From Microbispora sp. H11081 (GTDB lineage Bacteria; Actinomycetota; Actinomycetes; Streptosporangiales; Streptosporangiaceae), in NCBI RefSeq assembly GCF_012999535.1, contig NZ_JABBWV010000003.1:82341-146340 (forward strand): a stretch of DNA of 64,000 nucleotides, written 5' to 3'. Within the stretch, counting starts at the first letter, position 1. Each line of letters starts with the position of its first letter. Shown piece after piece: positions 21,061 to 30,622 of this stretch. A program made the position numbers and the translations under genes. The notes below the pieces were generated by a model that was not told where the DNA came from, searched no databases, and saw only the letters and a list, made by a program, of their open reading frames with translations.

Positions 21061-23201
21061 CGCTTTCACGCGGCCTCATGCCGTTCGCCGGGGTGCCACG
21101 CCTCCTCCTGCCCGCTGTCGACCTGGGCGAATTGTTCACGCCCGTCGACACCCGGGACACCGGGCCGCGCCCAGGCTCGCCCCTGTGGGCCTATCTCATG
21201 GCAGTCACCGCCGTCGGCGTCGCCGCGCTGGCGATCACCCAGGTGCGGCTCGGCTTCGGTGAGCTGGGCGGGGCGGCCCGCACGCCGCTGTTCTGGATGC
21301 TGGCCGTGCTGGTGGTGCTGGGCGAGCTGCGCCTGGTCACGTTCAGCTCTTCGACGCTCGTCGGGGGCACGCCGGCCTCCACCATGTTCACCTTCGCCGT
21401 GCTTATGCACCAGGGCCTGCCCACGGCGGCGCTGATCCAGGCGATCGCCGTGGTGGTCAGCGGCCTTGTGCACCGCAGGGCCTGGCACCGGGTGCTGTTC
21501 AACCTCGCCCAGGTGACCCTGGCCTGCGTGGCGGCGGCGGCGGCCTTCGCCGCGTTCGGCGCGCATCCCTCCCCGGACACCCCCTGGACGCCCGACGGCA
21601 GCGACATCCCCGCGATAGCCGTGGCCGCGACGGCGTACTTCGCGGTCCGCGCGATCCTGGTCTGCCAGGCCGTGGCGCTGCACGAGCGCCGGCCGCTGTC
21701 CCGGGTGATGAAGGCGTCCGTCGGCCCGCAGGCTCTCGTCTACGGCGCGCTGCTCGGCCTCGCGCCGCTGGTGGTCGTCGTGATGGCGCACTCCACGGCC
21801 CTGGTCCCGCTGTTCGTCGCGCCGCTGGCCGCCGTCTACTTCACCGCGACGCTCTCGCTGCGCCGCGACCACCAGGCGACCCACGACGGGCTCACCGGCC
21901 TGCCCAACCGCAAGATGCTGATCCTCCGTACGGAGGAGGCCCTGGCCGAGGCGCGCCGGCACGAGCGGGTGGGACTGTTACTGCTCGACCTCGACCGCTT
22001 CAAGGAGGTCAACGACACGCTCGGCCACCCGGTCGGCGACCGGCTGCTGCAGATCGTGGCCCACCGGCTCACCCACAGCGTGCGGCCGGGCGATGTGGTG
22101 GCCCGTCTCGGCGGGGACGAGTTCGCGGTGCTGCTCCCGTCGATCAGGGACGCCCACGCGGCCAAGGAGGTCGCCTCGCGGCTGCGGGTCGCGCTGACCG
22201 AGCCGGTGCGCCTCGAAGGCATGACCTTCGACCTCGACGCGTCGATCGGCATCGCGCTCTACCCCGACCACGCGCCGGACTTCGAGCTGCTGATGCAGCG
22301 CTCCGACGTGGCGATGTACCTCGCCAAGGAGGGCCGCACCGGCGTCGAGTTCTACCTGCCGGCCAAGGACCGCAACTCCCCGGAACGGCTCAGCCTGCTG
22401 GGCGACCTGCGGCGCGCCATCGACGCGGACGAGCTGGAGCTCCACTATCAGCCCAAGGTGAGCCTCGAAGACGGCAGGGTCGAGAGCGTCGAGGCGCTGC
22501 TGCGCTGGTGGCATCCGGTGCGCGGGCCGATCTCACCCGCCGAGTTCATCCCGCTGGCCGAACAGTCGTACCTGATGCGCGATCTCACCCAGCACGTCAT
22601 CGGCCACGCGCTGCGCCAGGCGGCCCGGTGGTGGCACGCGGGCGTCGAGGTGCCGGTCTCGGTGAACGTGTCGGCCCGCGACCTGCTCGACTCGAGCCTG
22701 CCCGAGCAGCTGGAGGCCGGGCTGGAGAAGCTGGAGCTGCCGCCCGAGGCGATCCGGCTGGAGGTCACCGAGCGCATCCTCATGACCGACCAGGCCTACA
22801 GCGCCGAGACGATCCGCACCCTCGCCGGGCTCGGCATCCAGCTCGCTCTGGACGACTTCGGCACCGGCTACTCCTCCCTCGTCCGTCTCCAGCGGCTCCC
22901 GGTCTCCGAAGTGAAGATCGACGCGTCGTTCGTCCGGCGGCTGGGGGAGTCCCCCGACGACGAGCGCATCGTCCGCTCGATTATCGACCTCGTCCGGTCC
23001 CTCGGGCTGAGGTCGGTCGCCGAGGGGGTCGAGTCTCCGGAGATCGCCGCGCTGCTGCGGGAGATGGGCTGCCACGCCGGCCAGGGCTGGTGGCTGGCCA
23101 AGCCCATGCCGGCCGGTGAGGCGACCACGTGGCTGCGCGGCCGGCTCAGCACCGCGTTCCGCGGTCACGAGAGCGGCGGCGCCCGGCTCGCGCCGCACTG
23201 A
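21057..23201 (+). CDS. Membrane GGDEF-EAL c-di-GMP turnover protein
   Basis: A 714-residue protein. Residues ~40-275 hold about six hydrophobic helices (a MASE-like sensor). The GGDEF domain is intact (GGDEF at 352-356) and keeps the inhibitory RxxD site (RPGD) five residues before it, so it can probably make c-di-GMP under product control. The EAL domain is also intact (E479-L481, later VTERIL and DDFGTGYSSL), so it may also degrade it. No PAS domain, unlike the second GGDEF-EAL protein at 32.9 kb. The ATG at 21057 overlaps a short upstream frame. Expected to influence development in filamentous actinomycetes. Confidence 0.95.
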   Translation: MTLSRGLMPFAGVPRLLLPAVDLGELFTPVDTRDTGPRPGSPLWAYLMAVTAVGVAALAITQVRLGFGELGGAARTPLFWMLAVLVVLGELRLVTFSSSTLVGGTPASTMFTFAVLMHQGLPTAALIQAIAVVVSGLVHRRAWHRVLFNLAQVTLACVAAAAAFAAFGAHPSPDTPWTPDGSDIPAIAVAATAYFAVRAILVCQAVALHERRPLSRVMKASVGPQALVYGALLGLAPLVVVVMAHSTALVPLFVAPLAAVYFTATLSLRRDHQATHDGLTGLPNRKMLILRTEEALAEARRHERVGLLLLDLDRFKEVNDTLGHPVGDRLLQIVAHRLTHSVRPGDVVARLGGDEFAVLLPSIRDAHAAKEVASRLRVALTEPVRLEGMTFDLDASIGIALYPDHAPDFELLMQRSDVAMYLAKEGRTGVEFYLPAKDRNSPERLSLLGDLRRAIDADELELHYQPKVSLEDGRVESVEALLRWWHPVRGPISPAEFIPLAEQSYLMRDLTQHVIGHALRQAARWWHAGVEVPVSVNVSARDLLDSSLPEQLEAGLEKLELPPEAIRLEVTERILMTDQAYSAETIRTLAGLGIQLALDDFGTGYSSLVRLQRLPVSEVKIDASFVRRLGESPDDERIVRSIIDLVRSLGLRSVAEGVESPEIAALLREMGCHAGQGWWLAKPMPAGEATTWLRGRLSTAFRGHESGGARLAPH

Positions 23202-23327
23202 CACCCCCTTGGGGCCGGGCCGTCGCGTGAAGAGCATGTGACGCGGCGTCGTCGGGTCGGTCTCGCCCGGCGACGAGCCCTAGGATGGGAAGGTCCAATC
23301 TCCATCATGAAACGGGTTCGACGACTC

Positions 23328-23627
23328 ATGTCCGCCATAACCCGCGATGAGGTCGCTCACCTCGCCCGGCTGTCCCGGCTGGCACTGGCCGACGACGAGC
23401 TCGACCACTTCGCCGCCCAGCTCGACCAGATCGTCGGCGCCGTCGCCCGCGTCGCGGAGGTGGCGGCCGACGACATCCCGCCGTCCTCGCACGCGCTTCC
23501 GCTGACCAACGTGTTCCGGCCCGACGACGTGCGGCCCGGCCTCACACCCGAGGCGGCGCTGTCCGGCGCGCCCGCGGTGGAGGACGACCGATTCCGCGTG
23601 CCGCGGATCCTCGGGGAGGAAGAATGA
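23328..23627 (+). CDS. gatC: Asp/Glu-tRNA amidotransferase subunit C
   Basis: A 99-residue small subunit that stabilises Gat[21 protein letters not shown] is the typical start and [13 protein letters not shown] the typical middle. ATG 23328 gives the family's normal length; an in-frame ATG at 23307 is preceded by GGGAAGG at 13 nt and would add seven residues. A TAGGAT -10 box lies at 23281. It overlaps gatA by 4 bp (ATGA). Confidence 0.95.
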   Translation: MSAITRDEVAHLARLSRLALADDELDHFAAQLDQIVGAVARVAEVAADDIPPSSHALPLTNVFRPDDVRPGLTPEAALSGAPAVEDDRFRVPRILGEEE

Positions 23628-25114
23628 CCTTGATTCGCAAGACCGCCGCCGAACTCGGCGCGCTGGTCGCCTCCCGTGAGGTCACCGCCGTCGAGGTCGC
23701 CCAGGCCCACCTCGACCGGATCGCCGAGGTCGACGGCCGGGTCAACGCATTCCTGCACGTGGACGCAGAGTCCGCGCTGACGCAGGCCCGTTCGATCGAC
23801 GAGCGCCTCGACGCGGGCGAGAAGCTCGGCCCGCTCGCCGGGGTTCCGGTCGCGCACAAGGACGTGTTCACCACGACCGGCATGCCGACGACCGCGGGCT
23901 CGAAGATCCTCGAAGGCTGGCGTCCGCCGTACGACGCGACCGTGACCCGCCGCCTGCGCGAGGCCGGCCTGGTGATCCTCGGCAAGACCAACCTGGACGA
24001 GTTCGCCATGGGGTCGTCCACGGAGAACTCGGCGTACGGCCCGACCCGCAACCCCTGGGACCTGGACAGGATCCCGGGCGGCTCGTCGGGCGGCTCGTCG
24101 GCCGCGGTGTCCGCCTACGAGGCGCCGCTGTCCACGGGCACCGACACCGGCGGCTCGATCCGCCAGCCCGCCGCGGTGACCGGCATCGTCGGCATGAAGC
24201 CGACGTACGGCGGCTCGTCCCGCTACGGGCTGATCGCGTTCGCGTCCTCGCTCGACACGCCGGGCCCGTTCGCCCGCAACGTGCTCGACGCGGCGCTGCT
24301 GCACGAGGCGTTCTCCGGCCACGACCCGCTCGACTCGACCTCGATCGACGCGCCGGTCCCGCCGGTCGTGGAGGCGGCCCGCCAGGCCGACGTCGCGGGC
24401 ATGCGGGTCGGCGTGGTCAAGGAGTTCGGCGGGGAGGGCTACCAGCCCGGCGTCCTCGCCCGGTTCCACGAGGCGGTCGACCTGCTGGAGTCGCTCGGCG
24501 CCAAGGTCGTCGAGGTCTCCTGCCCGACCTTCTCCTACGCGCTGCCCGCGTACTACCTGATCGCGCCGTCGGAGTGCTCGTCCAACCTGGCCCGCTTCGA
24601 CGCCATGCGGTACGGCCTGCGCGTCGGCGACGACGGCACCCGCAGCGCCGAGGAGGTCATGGCGCTCACCCGGGCGGCCGGCTTCGGGCCCGAGGTCAAG
24701 CGGCGCATCATGCTCGGGACGTACGCCCTCTCGTCGGGCTACTACGACGCCTACTACGGGCAGGCCCAGAAGGTCCGCACGCTGATCATGCGGGACTTCG
24801 AGACGGCCTTCCACCAGGTGGACGTGCTGGTCTCGCCGACCACGCCCACCACGGCGTTCCCGATCGGGGAGCGGGCCGACGACCCGATGGCGATGTACCT
24901 CGCCGACCTGTGCACCATCCCCACCAACCTGGCGGGCAACGCGGCGATCTCGGTGCCGTGCGGCCTGGCGGACGAGGACGGCCTGCCGGTCGGGCTGCAG
25001 GTCATGGCCCCGGTCCTGGCCGACGACCGCTGCTACCGGGTCGGCGCGGCCGTGGAGAAGGCGTACGAGAGCCGGTGGGGCGGCCCGCTGCTGTCCCGCG
25101 CGCCCGCGCTCTAG
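23624..25114 (+). CDS. gatA: Asp/Glu-tRNA amidotransferase subunit A (glutaminase)
   Basis: A 496-residue amidase-signature protein that releases ammonia from glutamine or asparagine for transamidation. The Ser-cisSer-Lys triad is visible: Lys in VAHKDVF, and serines in [11 protein letters not shown] and [20 protein letters not shown] precedes the ATG. Unusually, gatB does not follow: a two-gene ATPase-TOPRIM unit starts 25 bp after the stop. Confidence 0.97.
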   Translation: MTLIRKTAAELGALVASREVTAVEVAQAHLDRIAEVDGRVNAFLHVDAESALTQARSIDERLDAGEKLGPLAGVPVAHKDVFTTTGMPTTAGSKILEGWRPPYDATVTRRLREAGLVILGKTNLDEFAMGSSTENSAYGPTRNPWDLDRIPGGSSGGSSAAVSAYEAPLSTGTDTGGSIRQPAAVTGIVGMKPTYGGSSRYGLIAFASSLDTPGPFARNVLDAALLHEAFSGHDPLDSTSIDAPVPPVVEAARQADVAGMRVGVVKEFGGEGYQPGVLARFHEAVDLLESLGAKVVEVSCPTFSYALPAYYLIAPSECSSNLARFDAMRYGLRVGDDGTRSAEEVMALTRAAGFGPEVKRRIMLGTYALSSGYYDAYYGQAQKVRTLIMRDFETAFHQVDVLVSPTTPTTAFPIGERADDPMAMYLADLCTIPTNLAGNAAISVPCGLADEDGLPVGLQVMAPVLADDRCYRVGAAVEKAYESRWGGPLLSRAPAL

Positions 25115-25139
25115 TAGCCGAGAGGAGGGGAACGGCGGC

Positions 25140-26321
25140 GTGATCACCCGCATCGAGATCGACGGCTTCAAGTCCTTCCTGGACTTCCAGCTCGACATCC
25201 CGCCGTTCCTCGCCCTCGTCGGCCCTAACTCCAGCGGCAAGTCCAACCTCCTCGACGCTCTGGACTACCTGAGCCGGTCGCGCTGGGGTGGAGAGGATCC
25301 ACTCTTGACGGCCCGCAGGGGCCGCTGGCATGAGCTGTTCCACCGAGTGAGCAAGGGCCGCCCGGTCGTCCGATTCGACATCCGGGCCGACACTCTCGCT
25401 CCGATCGGCGCCGGCCTGCTTCCCGTCACCTACAGCGGCGGAGCGGAACCCGGTGTCGGCCCAGTGCCCATTCCGATGGATCTGCGCTTCGACCCGGACA
25501 TGAGCTTCGCGGGCCAAGGGCCGCCATGGATGGCGGACCTGCGGGAAAAAGCGCTGACAGAGCTGTGGGGGGAGTTGGCCGCCACTGCCCCGGAGGGCGA
25601 CAAGTCCAGCCGCTACCTTCGGCTGAAGGAATTGGAACCGAGCACCTGGCGCCTGCACCAGCCCAATCCGGAACGCCTGCGGGCTTCGTCCTCGTCTGCG
25701 GACAACGGGCCGCTCCGGGCGGACGGGAGCAATCTCGCGACCGTGCTCGGTCGTCTGGAGGCGCGGGGCGTGATCGAGGATTTCCTCGTGGACCTGGTGG
25801 CGCTGATACCGGACATCGCTGGGATCGAACCCATCTTGGACGAGCGGCGCCAGGAGTGGACGTTCGACGTGCTCGTGGACGGCCAGGGGGCCGTACCCAG
25901 CACTCTGCTGTCCGATGGCACGCTCAGGGTCATCGCGTTGCTGGCCGCGCTGCACGATCCTGACCACGCCGGGGTGCTGCTCATCGAGGAGATCGAGAAC
26001 GGGTTGCACCCCAGCCGCCTCGCGGAACTGCTCCGCAGGATCCAGGGCAGGGTCACCGATCTCAGCGACCCGGAGTGCGTCAACCGGCCACTGCGGCAGG
26101 TGATCCTCACCACGCACTCGCCGGTGGTCGTCTCCGAGCTGTACCGCCTCAGGCCGGACGCGCTGGTCTTCCTGGACACCGCCGTACGCGTCGATCCCGA
26201 AAGGGACAGGATCTCCAGGGTCACGGTCGCCAAGCCGGTGCGGGCGGAGGGAGAGCCCGGCACGTTCGTCTCTCCCCGCCAGGTGCGCAAGTATCTGAGC
26301 GCCGTAGGCGAGGTCCCATGA
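25140..26321 (+). CDS. ABC-type/AAA_21 ATPase, defence-like, inserted in the gat operon
   Basis: A 393-residue SMC/ABC-like ATPase without transporter domains. Walker A GPNSSGKS at 28-35, an ABC-signature-like LLSDGTLRV at 256-264, Walker B VLLIEEIEN at 279-287, and the H-loop TTHSP at 324-328. Such ATPases pair with TOPRIM proteins in OLD-like, PARIS (AriA-AriB) and AbiL anti-phage systems. GTG 25140 has GAGAGGAGGGG about 9 nt before it. It starts 25 bp after gatA and overlaps the TOPRIM gene by 4 bp. GC content is slightly lower than in the gat genes by eye, consistent with acquisition. Defence function is inference. Confidence 0.9.
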   Translation: MITRIEIDGFKSFLDFQLDIPPFLALVGPNSSGKSNLLDALDYLSRSRWGGEDPLLTARRGRWHELFHRVSKGRPVVRFDIRADTLAPIGAGLLPVTYSGGAEPGVGPVPIPMDLRFDPDMSFAGQGPPWMADLREKALTELWGELAATAPEGDKSSRYLRLKELEPSTWRLHQPNPERLRASSSSADNGPLRADGSNLATVLGRLEARGVIEDFLVDLVALIPDIAGIEPILDERRQEWTFDVLVDGQGAVPSTLLSDGTLRVIALLAALHDPDHAGVLLIEEIENGLHPSRLAELLRRIQGRVTDLSDPECVNRPLRQVILTTHSPVVVSELYRLRPDALVFLDTAVRVDPERDRISRVTVAKPVRAEGEPGTFVSPRQVRKYLSAVGEVP

Positions 26322-26908
26322 GCAGGCCGCTGGTGCCCGGACTGATCGCCGAGGGCGAGACAGACGAGGTCTTCCTCGGCGTGGTGATCTCGCGGCAGCT
26401 TCGGGAGCTCACCGCGCAGTCCTCTCGCTGTGCCGTCGACGTGGAGAGCACCGAGATCGGCGCCTGCCGGTCGATCTACGACCACGGCAGGACGACCGGC
26501 GCGCTGCGCGAACTGGCGAGCGACTGCCACCTGCTCTTCGTCCACAACGACCACAGGGAGCGGGACAAGGCGGACCGTGCCGTGCGCGACTCGGGACTGC
26601 CCACACCGGTGATCGCGCTGGTGCCGGTTCAGGAGACCGAGGCGTGGCTCCTCGCGGACGCCGGCGTGTGGCGCCGGTTGAGCGGGAGCGACCAGGGACG
26701 GCTGCCCGCCCGGCCGCGGGACGTCGAGAGGATCGCGGATCCCAAGCGGGTCCTCGCCGAGGTGGCGCCGCGCCGTGGCAAACCCGTTCGTGACTACTTC
26801 GAATACATCGCTCGTAACATCGACCTCGACGTTCTCGCCCAGGTGCCCGCGTACGCGGACTGGGTCTCCGACGCGAGGAACGCATTGAAGGGACTTGGTT
26901 ACCTGTGA
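26318..26908 (+). CDS. DUF4276-like TOPRIM protein, partner of the ATPase
   Basis: A 196-residue protein whose N-terminus [12 protein letters not shown] carries the TOPRIM-type glutamate (E12), with a second acidic motif at [11 protein letters not shown] (76-86) and the [10 protein letters not shown] block (105-114) characteristic of DUF4276. The TOPRIM DxD position reads HND, so only one aspartate is kept there. TOPRIM partners of ABC ATPases act as nucleases or toxins in phage defence. ATG 26318 overlaps the ATPase stop (ATGA), and its own stop overlaps the gatB GTG (GTGA), so all three genes are translationally coupled. Confidence 0.85.
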   Translation: MSRPLVPGLIAEGETDEVFLGVVISRQLRELTAQSSRCAVDVESTEIGACRSIYDHGRTTGALRELASDCHLLFVHNDHRERDKADRAVRDSGLPTPVIALVPVQETEAWLLADAGVWRRLSGSDQGRLPARPRDVERIADPKRVLAEVAPRRGKPVRDYFEYIARNIDLDVLAQVPAYADWVSDARNALKGLGYL

Positions 26909-28413
26909 GCAGCACTGAGACGCTGATGCCGTACGACGAGGCGCTGGAGCGCTTCGAGCCGGTGCTGGGGCTGGAGACGCACGTCGAGCTGGGCACCGAC
27001 TCGAAGATGTTCTGCGGCTGCCCGACGACGTTCGGCGCGCCGCCGAACACGCAGGTCTGCCCGGTGTGCCTGGCCCTGCCCGGCTCGCTGCCGACGGCCA
27101 ACGAGAAGGCGATCGAGTCGACGATCCGGATCGGCCTCGCACTGAACTGCACCATCGCGACGTGGTGCAGGATGGCGCGGAAGAACTACTTCTATCCGGA
27201 CATGCCGAAGAACTACCAGATCAGCCAGTACGACGAGCCGCTGTGCACGGACGGCTACCTGGACGTCGAGGTGGACGGGAAGATCGTCCGCGTCGAGATC
27301 GAGCGGGTGCACCTGGAGGAGGACACCGGCAAGTCCACCCACGTGGGCGGCGCGACCGGGCGGATCCACGGCGCCGACTACTCGATCGTGGACTACAACC
27401 GGGCCGGCATCCCGCTGGTCGAGATCGTGACCAAGCCGATCGCGGGCACCGACAGGCTCGCCCCCGAGGTCGCCCGCGCGTACGTCACCGAGCTGCGCGA
27501 GGTGATGCGCTCGCTGGGCGTGTCGGATGTGCGGATGGAGCAGGGCTCGCTGCGCTGCGACGTGAACGTCTCGTTGATGCCGCGCGGCTCGGCCGAGTGG
27601 GGCACCCGAACGGAGACCAAGAACGTCAACTCGCTGCGCAGCGTCGAGCGGGCGGTGCGGGGCGAGATCGAGCGCCAGGCGGCCATCCTCGCCGAGGGCG
27701 GCCGGATCGTGCAGGAGACCCGCCACTTCCACGAGGACACCGGGCAGACGACCTCGGGGCGGTCGAAGGAGGAGGCGCAGGACTACCGCTACTTCCCCGA
27801 GCCCGACCTGTTGCCGATCGCGCCCGACCCGGCCTGGGTCGAGTCGCTGAAGGCCGCGCTGCCCGAGCTGCCGTCGGCGCGGCGCAAGCGGCTCCAGCAG
27901 GAGTGGGGCGTGTCCGACCTCGACATGGCCGCCATGCACAACGCCGACGCGATCGACCTGGTCGAGGCGACGGTCGCCGCGGGCGCTCCCGCCGCCGACG
28001 CCCGCAAGTGGTGGATGGGCGAGCTGGCCAGGCGGGCCAACGAGTCGGCCACGGCGCTCGCCGAGCTGCCGATCACCCCGGCGCAGGTCGCCCGGGTGGC
28101 CGAACTGGTCGCCTCCGGCGCGCTGAACGACAAGCTGGCCCGCCAGGTGCTGGAGGGCGTGCTCGCCGGCGAGGGCGGCCCGGACGAGGTCGTGGAGAAG
28201 CGCGGTCTCCAGGTGGTCAGCGACGAGGGCGAGCTGTCGGCGATCATCGATCAGGTGCTGGCGGACAACGCCGACGCCGCCGAGAAGGTGCGCGGCGGGA
28301 AGATCGCGGCCGTGGGCGCGCTGGTCGGTGGCGTGATGAAGGCCAGCAGGGGCAAGGCGGACGCGGGCCGGGCCCGTGAGCTGATCCTGGAGAAGCTCGG
28401 CGTCCAGGGGTAG
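26905..28413 (+). CDS. gatB: Asp/Glu-tRNA amidotransferase subunit B
   Basis: A 502-residue subunit that binds mischarged Glu-tRNA-Gln or Asp-tRNA-Asn and phosphorylates the acyl group. [11 protein letters not shown], the zinc-type cysteines near [21 protein letters not shown], and the C-terminal tRNA-binding YqeY-like tail ([22 protein letters not shown]) are all present. GTG 26905 overlaps the TOPRIM gene's stop, so this essential gene depends on translation through the inserted pair unless an internal promoter exists. With a single gltX in the window and tRNA-Gln nearby, the indirect Gln-tRNA pathway is expected. Confidence 0.97.
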   Translation: MSSTETLMPYDEALERFEPVLGLETHVELGTDSKMFCGCPTTFGAPPNTQVCPVCLALPGSLPTANEKAIESTIRIGLALNCTIATWCRMARKNYFYPDMPKNYQISQYDEPLCTDGYLDVEVDGKIVRVEIERVHLEEDTGKSTHVGGATGRIHGADYSIVDYNRAGIPLVEIVTKPIAGTDRLAPEVARAYVTELREVMRSLGVSDVRMEQGSLRCDVNVSLMPRGSAEWGTRTETKNVNSLRSVERAVRGEIERQAAILAEGGRIVQETRHFHEDTGQTTSGRSKEEAQDYRYFPEPDLLPIAPDPAWVESLKAALPELPSARRKRLQQEWGVSDLDMAAMHNADAIDLVEATVAAGAPAADARKWWMGELARRANESATALAELPITPAQVARVAELVASGALNDKLARQVLEGVLAGEGGPDEVVEKRGLQVVSDEGELSAIIDQVLADNADAAEKVRGGKIAAVGALVGGVMKASRGKADAGRARELILEKLGVQG

Positions 28414-28476
28414 TCCAGGAGTTGTCGAGGGGCAGCAGCCAAGCGCCGCCGGGGCCTCCCGAGGCGGTGTGTGCGA

Positions 28477-28507
28477 ACGGCCGGCCACGGTTTCCGTGGC
28501 CGGCCGT
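28477..28507 (+). terminator. Terminator of the gat operon
   Basis: A perfect 14-bp stem (ACGGCCGGCCACGG and complement) with a TTT loop, 64 bp after gatB. No T-run follows. Confidence 0.8.
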
Positions 28508-28651
28508 CGTGGTGCCCGGCCGGTGCCCGCTGCGCGTCGGCGTGCCGTCCGAGGGGAGCCGGAAGGTGTTGTTTGGGACATATCCAGTAGAGGAGAGGGT
28601 GTTCTAGGGTTAACTGATCGGAGTTGACCTTGACCTGGAGGAGACCGAGGC

Positions 28652-30622
28652 GTGCGCAACACCGGAGCGCCCGTCGACCCGCCCACCGATCCGTCCGGGG
28701 CGGGGCCCGCTCCTCCGCGCAAACATCCGGTGCGCCGCGTCGCCTCGCTGCCCCGAGGGGTCTCCGCCCTTCCCCGGGGCGTGTCGGCCGACATCTTCGC
28801 GGAACCCGCCGTGCCTGCCGGGGCCAGGCCGTCCGGCGGCGAAAAGATCCCGCCGCCGGCTCCGCCGGCTCCGCCGGTCGAGCCGTGGCGGGTGCCGGAT
28901 CGCCCGGTGCGGGAGGAACCCGCCCTCCCGCCGCAGGACCTCGACGACCTGCAGGACCCAGATCACCGGGGCCGTACGCTCCGCGCCGCGCTGATCGGCC
29001 TGGCCGTGCTGCTCCTGCTGCTCTATCTCGTGCCCGCCGTCGCCATGGCGGGGAAGATCCTGCCCGGCACCATGGTGCTCGGCGTCGACATCGGCGGGCA
29101 GAGCACGACCGAGGCCGTCGCCACGCTGCGCGAGCGGTTGTACGCCCAGACCAGGACGCCGTTGATCGTGCGGCAGGGCACCCGGCGCCTGACCGTCGAC
29201 CCGGCGCAGGCCGGTCTCACGCTCGACGCCGAGGCCACCGTACGCGCCGCGCAGTCGGGCTTCCCGAGCCCGCCGGAGGTGTGGAGCGCGCTGACCGGCA
29301 GCCGTGAGGTGCGGCCCGTCGTGTCGGTGGACCGGCGCAAACTCGACGAGATCGTGGCCAGGACCATCGCCGCGCCGCTGGAGGAACCGACGCGCGAGGG
29401 TGACGTCTCTTTCGACGGGGTCACCCCGGTCCCCGTCTATCCGCGACCCGGCAGGATCGTCGACAGGAAGGCGACGGCCGACCAGATCGTGAGGGGCTAC
29501 CTCGACCCGGAGGTCGTGGTGGTGGTGCCCACGACGCGGGATCTCCCGCACATCACCCGTGCCGAGGTGCGGCGCGTCCTGCGCTGGGCGGACCGGGCGG
29601 TTGCCGCGCCGCTGACCCTGACCAACGGCGCCACCTCGGTCAGCCTGCCGCCGCAGACGCTGGCACGGCACCTGACGTTCGCGCCGGAAGGGGCGGTCCT
29701 GCGGCCGCGGTTCGACGCCGAGGCGGCGATCGCCGGTGTCGAGCCCGCGCTGCTCGGCACCGCCCGGGTGGCCCGCGACGCCGCCTTCGCGATCGAGGAC
29801 GGCCGGCCGGTCCTGGTGCCCGGCGAGCCCGGCGACCGGGTGGACACCGGCCGCCTCGCCGCCGACGTGCTGACCGCCCTCGACCGGGGCACACGTACGG
29901 TGGCCGTGCCGATCGTGAACGGTCCGCCGAGGTTCACCGACGACGCCGCGCGGCGGATGGGGATCCGCGAGAAGGTCGGCGGCTTCACCACCTCCTTCGC
30001 CTGCTGCGCCGGGAGCGCGGGCAACATCCGCGCCGCCGCGGCGCTCCTGGACGGCCGCCTGGTGGAGCCGGGGGAGACGTTCTCGTTCAACCAGGTCGTC
30101 GGCCCGCGCACCGCCGCCGCGGGGTTCGGCGGCGTCGGCCCCACGCTGATCCCCGGCGAGACCGGCACGGACGCGCCGGGCATGGACCAGGTCGCGACCA
30201 CCATGCTGAACGCGGTGGTCCGCGCCGGGCTGCGGGTCACCGACCACACCCCGCCCGAGGCGCACGCCTCCCACCTGCCGGTCGGCACCGAGGCCGCGCT
30301 GTCCTTCCCCCACCCCGACCTGCGCTGGAAGAACGACTCGCCGTACGGCGTGCTCGTGAAGGCGTCCGCGGCCGGCGACTCGCTGACCGTGACGCTGTGG
30401 AGCACCCGGCGGTACGACGTGGACCTGCAGAAGCCGGTCGTCACCCAGCGGGTGTCGCTGCCCCCGGTGATCCGTCAGGGGCCCGGCTGCGTGCCGGAGC
30501 GGGGGCGGCCCGGCTTCACCGCCACGGTGACGCGGGTGCTGCGGCGGGACGGCGAGGTGGTCTCCCGGCAGACCTTCCGCGCCTCCTACCGGGCCAGGGC
30601 CGGGGTCGTCTGCACAAGCTGA
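28652..30622 (+). CDS. VanW-family membrane-anchored protein with PG_binding_4 domains
   Basis: A 656-residue protein. Residues 1-105 are a proline-rich cytoplasmic tail; one membrane helix at ~107-132; then two PG_binding_4-type repeats (LGVDIGGQSTTEAVATLRERL and ILPGTMV region, then a second near 330-430), and a VanW domain from ~450 (KVGGFTTSFACC, GETFSFNQVVGPRTAAAGF, GMDQVATTMLNA). The family is found in cell-wall contexts and near vancomycin resistance genes, but its reaction is unknown. GGAGGAG precedes GTG 28652 by 8 nt. Its stop codon touches the stop of the convergent dehydrogenase gene with no bases between. Confidence 0.9.
   Translation: MRNTGAPVDPPTDPSGAGPAPPRKHPVRRVASLPRGVSALPRGVSADIFAEPAVPAGARPSGGEKIPPPAPPAPPVEPWRVPDRPVREEPALPPQDLDDLQDPDHRGRTLRAALIGLAVLLLLLYLVPAVAMAGKILPGTMVLGVDIGGQSTTEAVATLRERLYAQTRTPLIVRQGTRRLTVDPAQAGLTLDAEATVRAAQSGFPSPPEVWSALTGSREVRPVVSVDRRKLDEIVARTIAAPLEEPTREGDVSFDGVTPVPVYPRPGRIVDRKATADQIVRGYLDPEVVVVVPTTRDLPHITRAEVRRVLRWADRAVAAPLTLTNGATSVSLPPQTLARHLTFAPEGAVLRPRFDAEAAIAGVEPALLGTARVARDAAFAIEDGRPVLVPGEPGDRVDTGRLAADVLTALDRGTRTVAVPIVNGPPRFTDDAARRMGIREKVGGFTTSFACCAGSAGNIRAAAALLDGRLVEPGETFSFNQVVGPRTAAAGFGGVGPTLIPGETGTDAPGMDQVATTMLNAVVRAGLRVTDHTPPEAHASHLPVGTEAALSFPHPDLRWKNDSPYGVLVKASAAGDSLTVTLWSTRRYDVDLQKPVVTQRVSLPPVIRQGPGCVPERGRPGFTATVTRVLRRDGEVVSRQTFRASYRARAGVVCTS

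Noticed and set aside
25140..26908. Calling the inserted pair PARIS or AbiL outright
   Set aside because: Layout is similar, but the TOPRIM partner looks like DUF4276 rather than the DUF4435 or RloB families of those systems, so a direct assignment would be unsupported.
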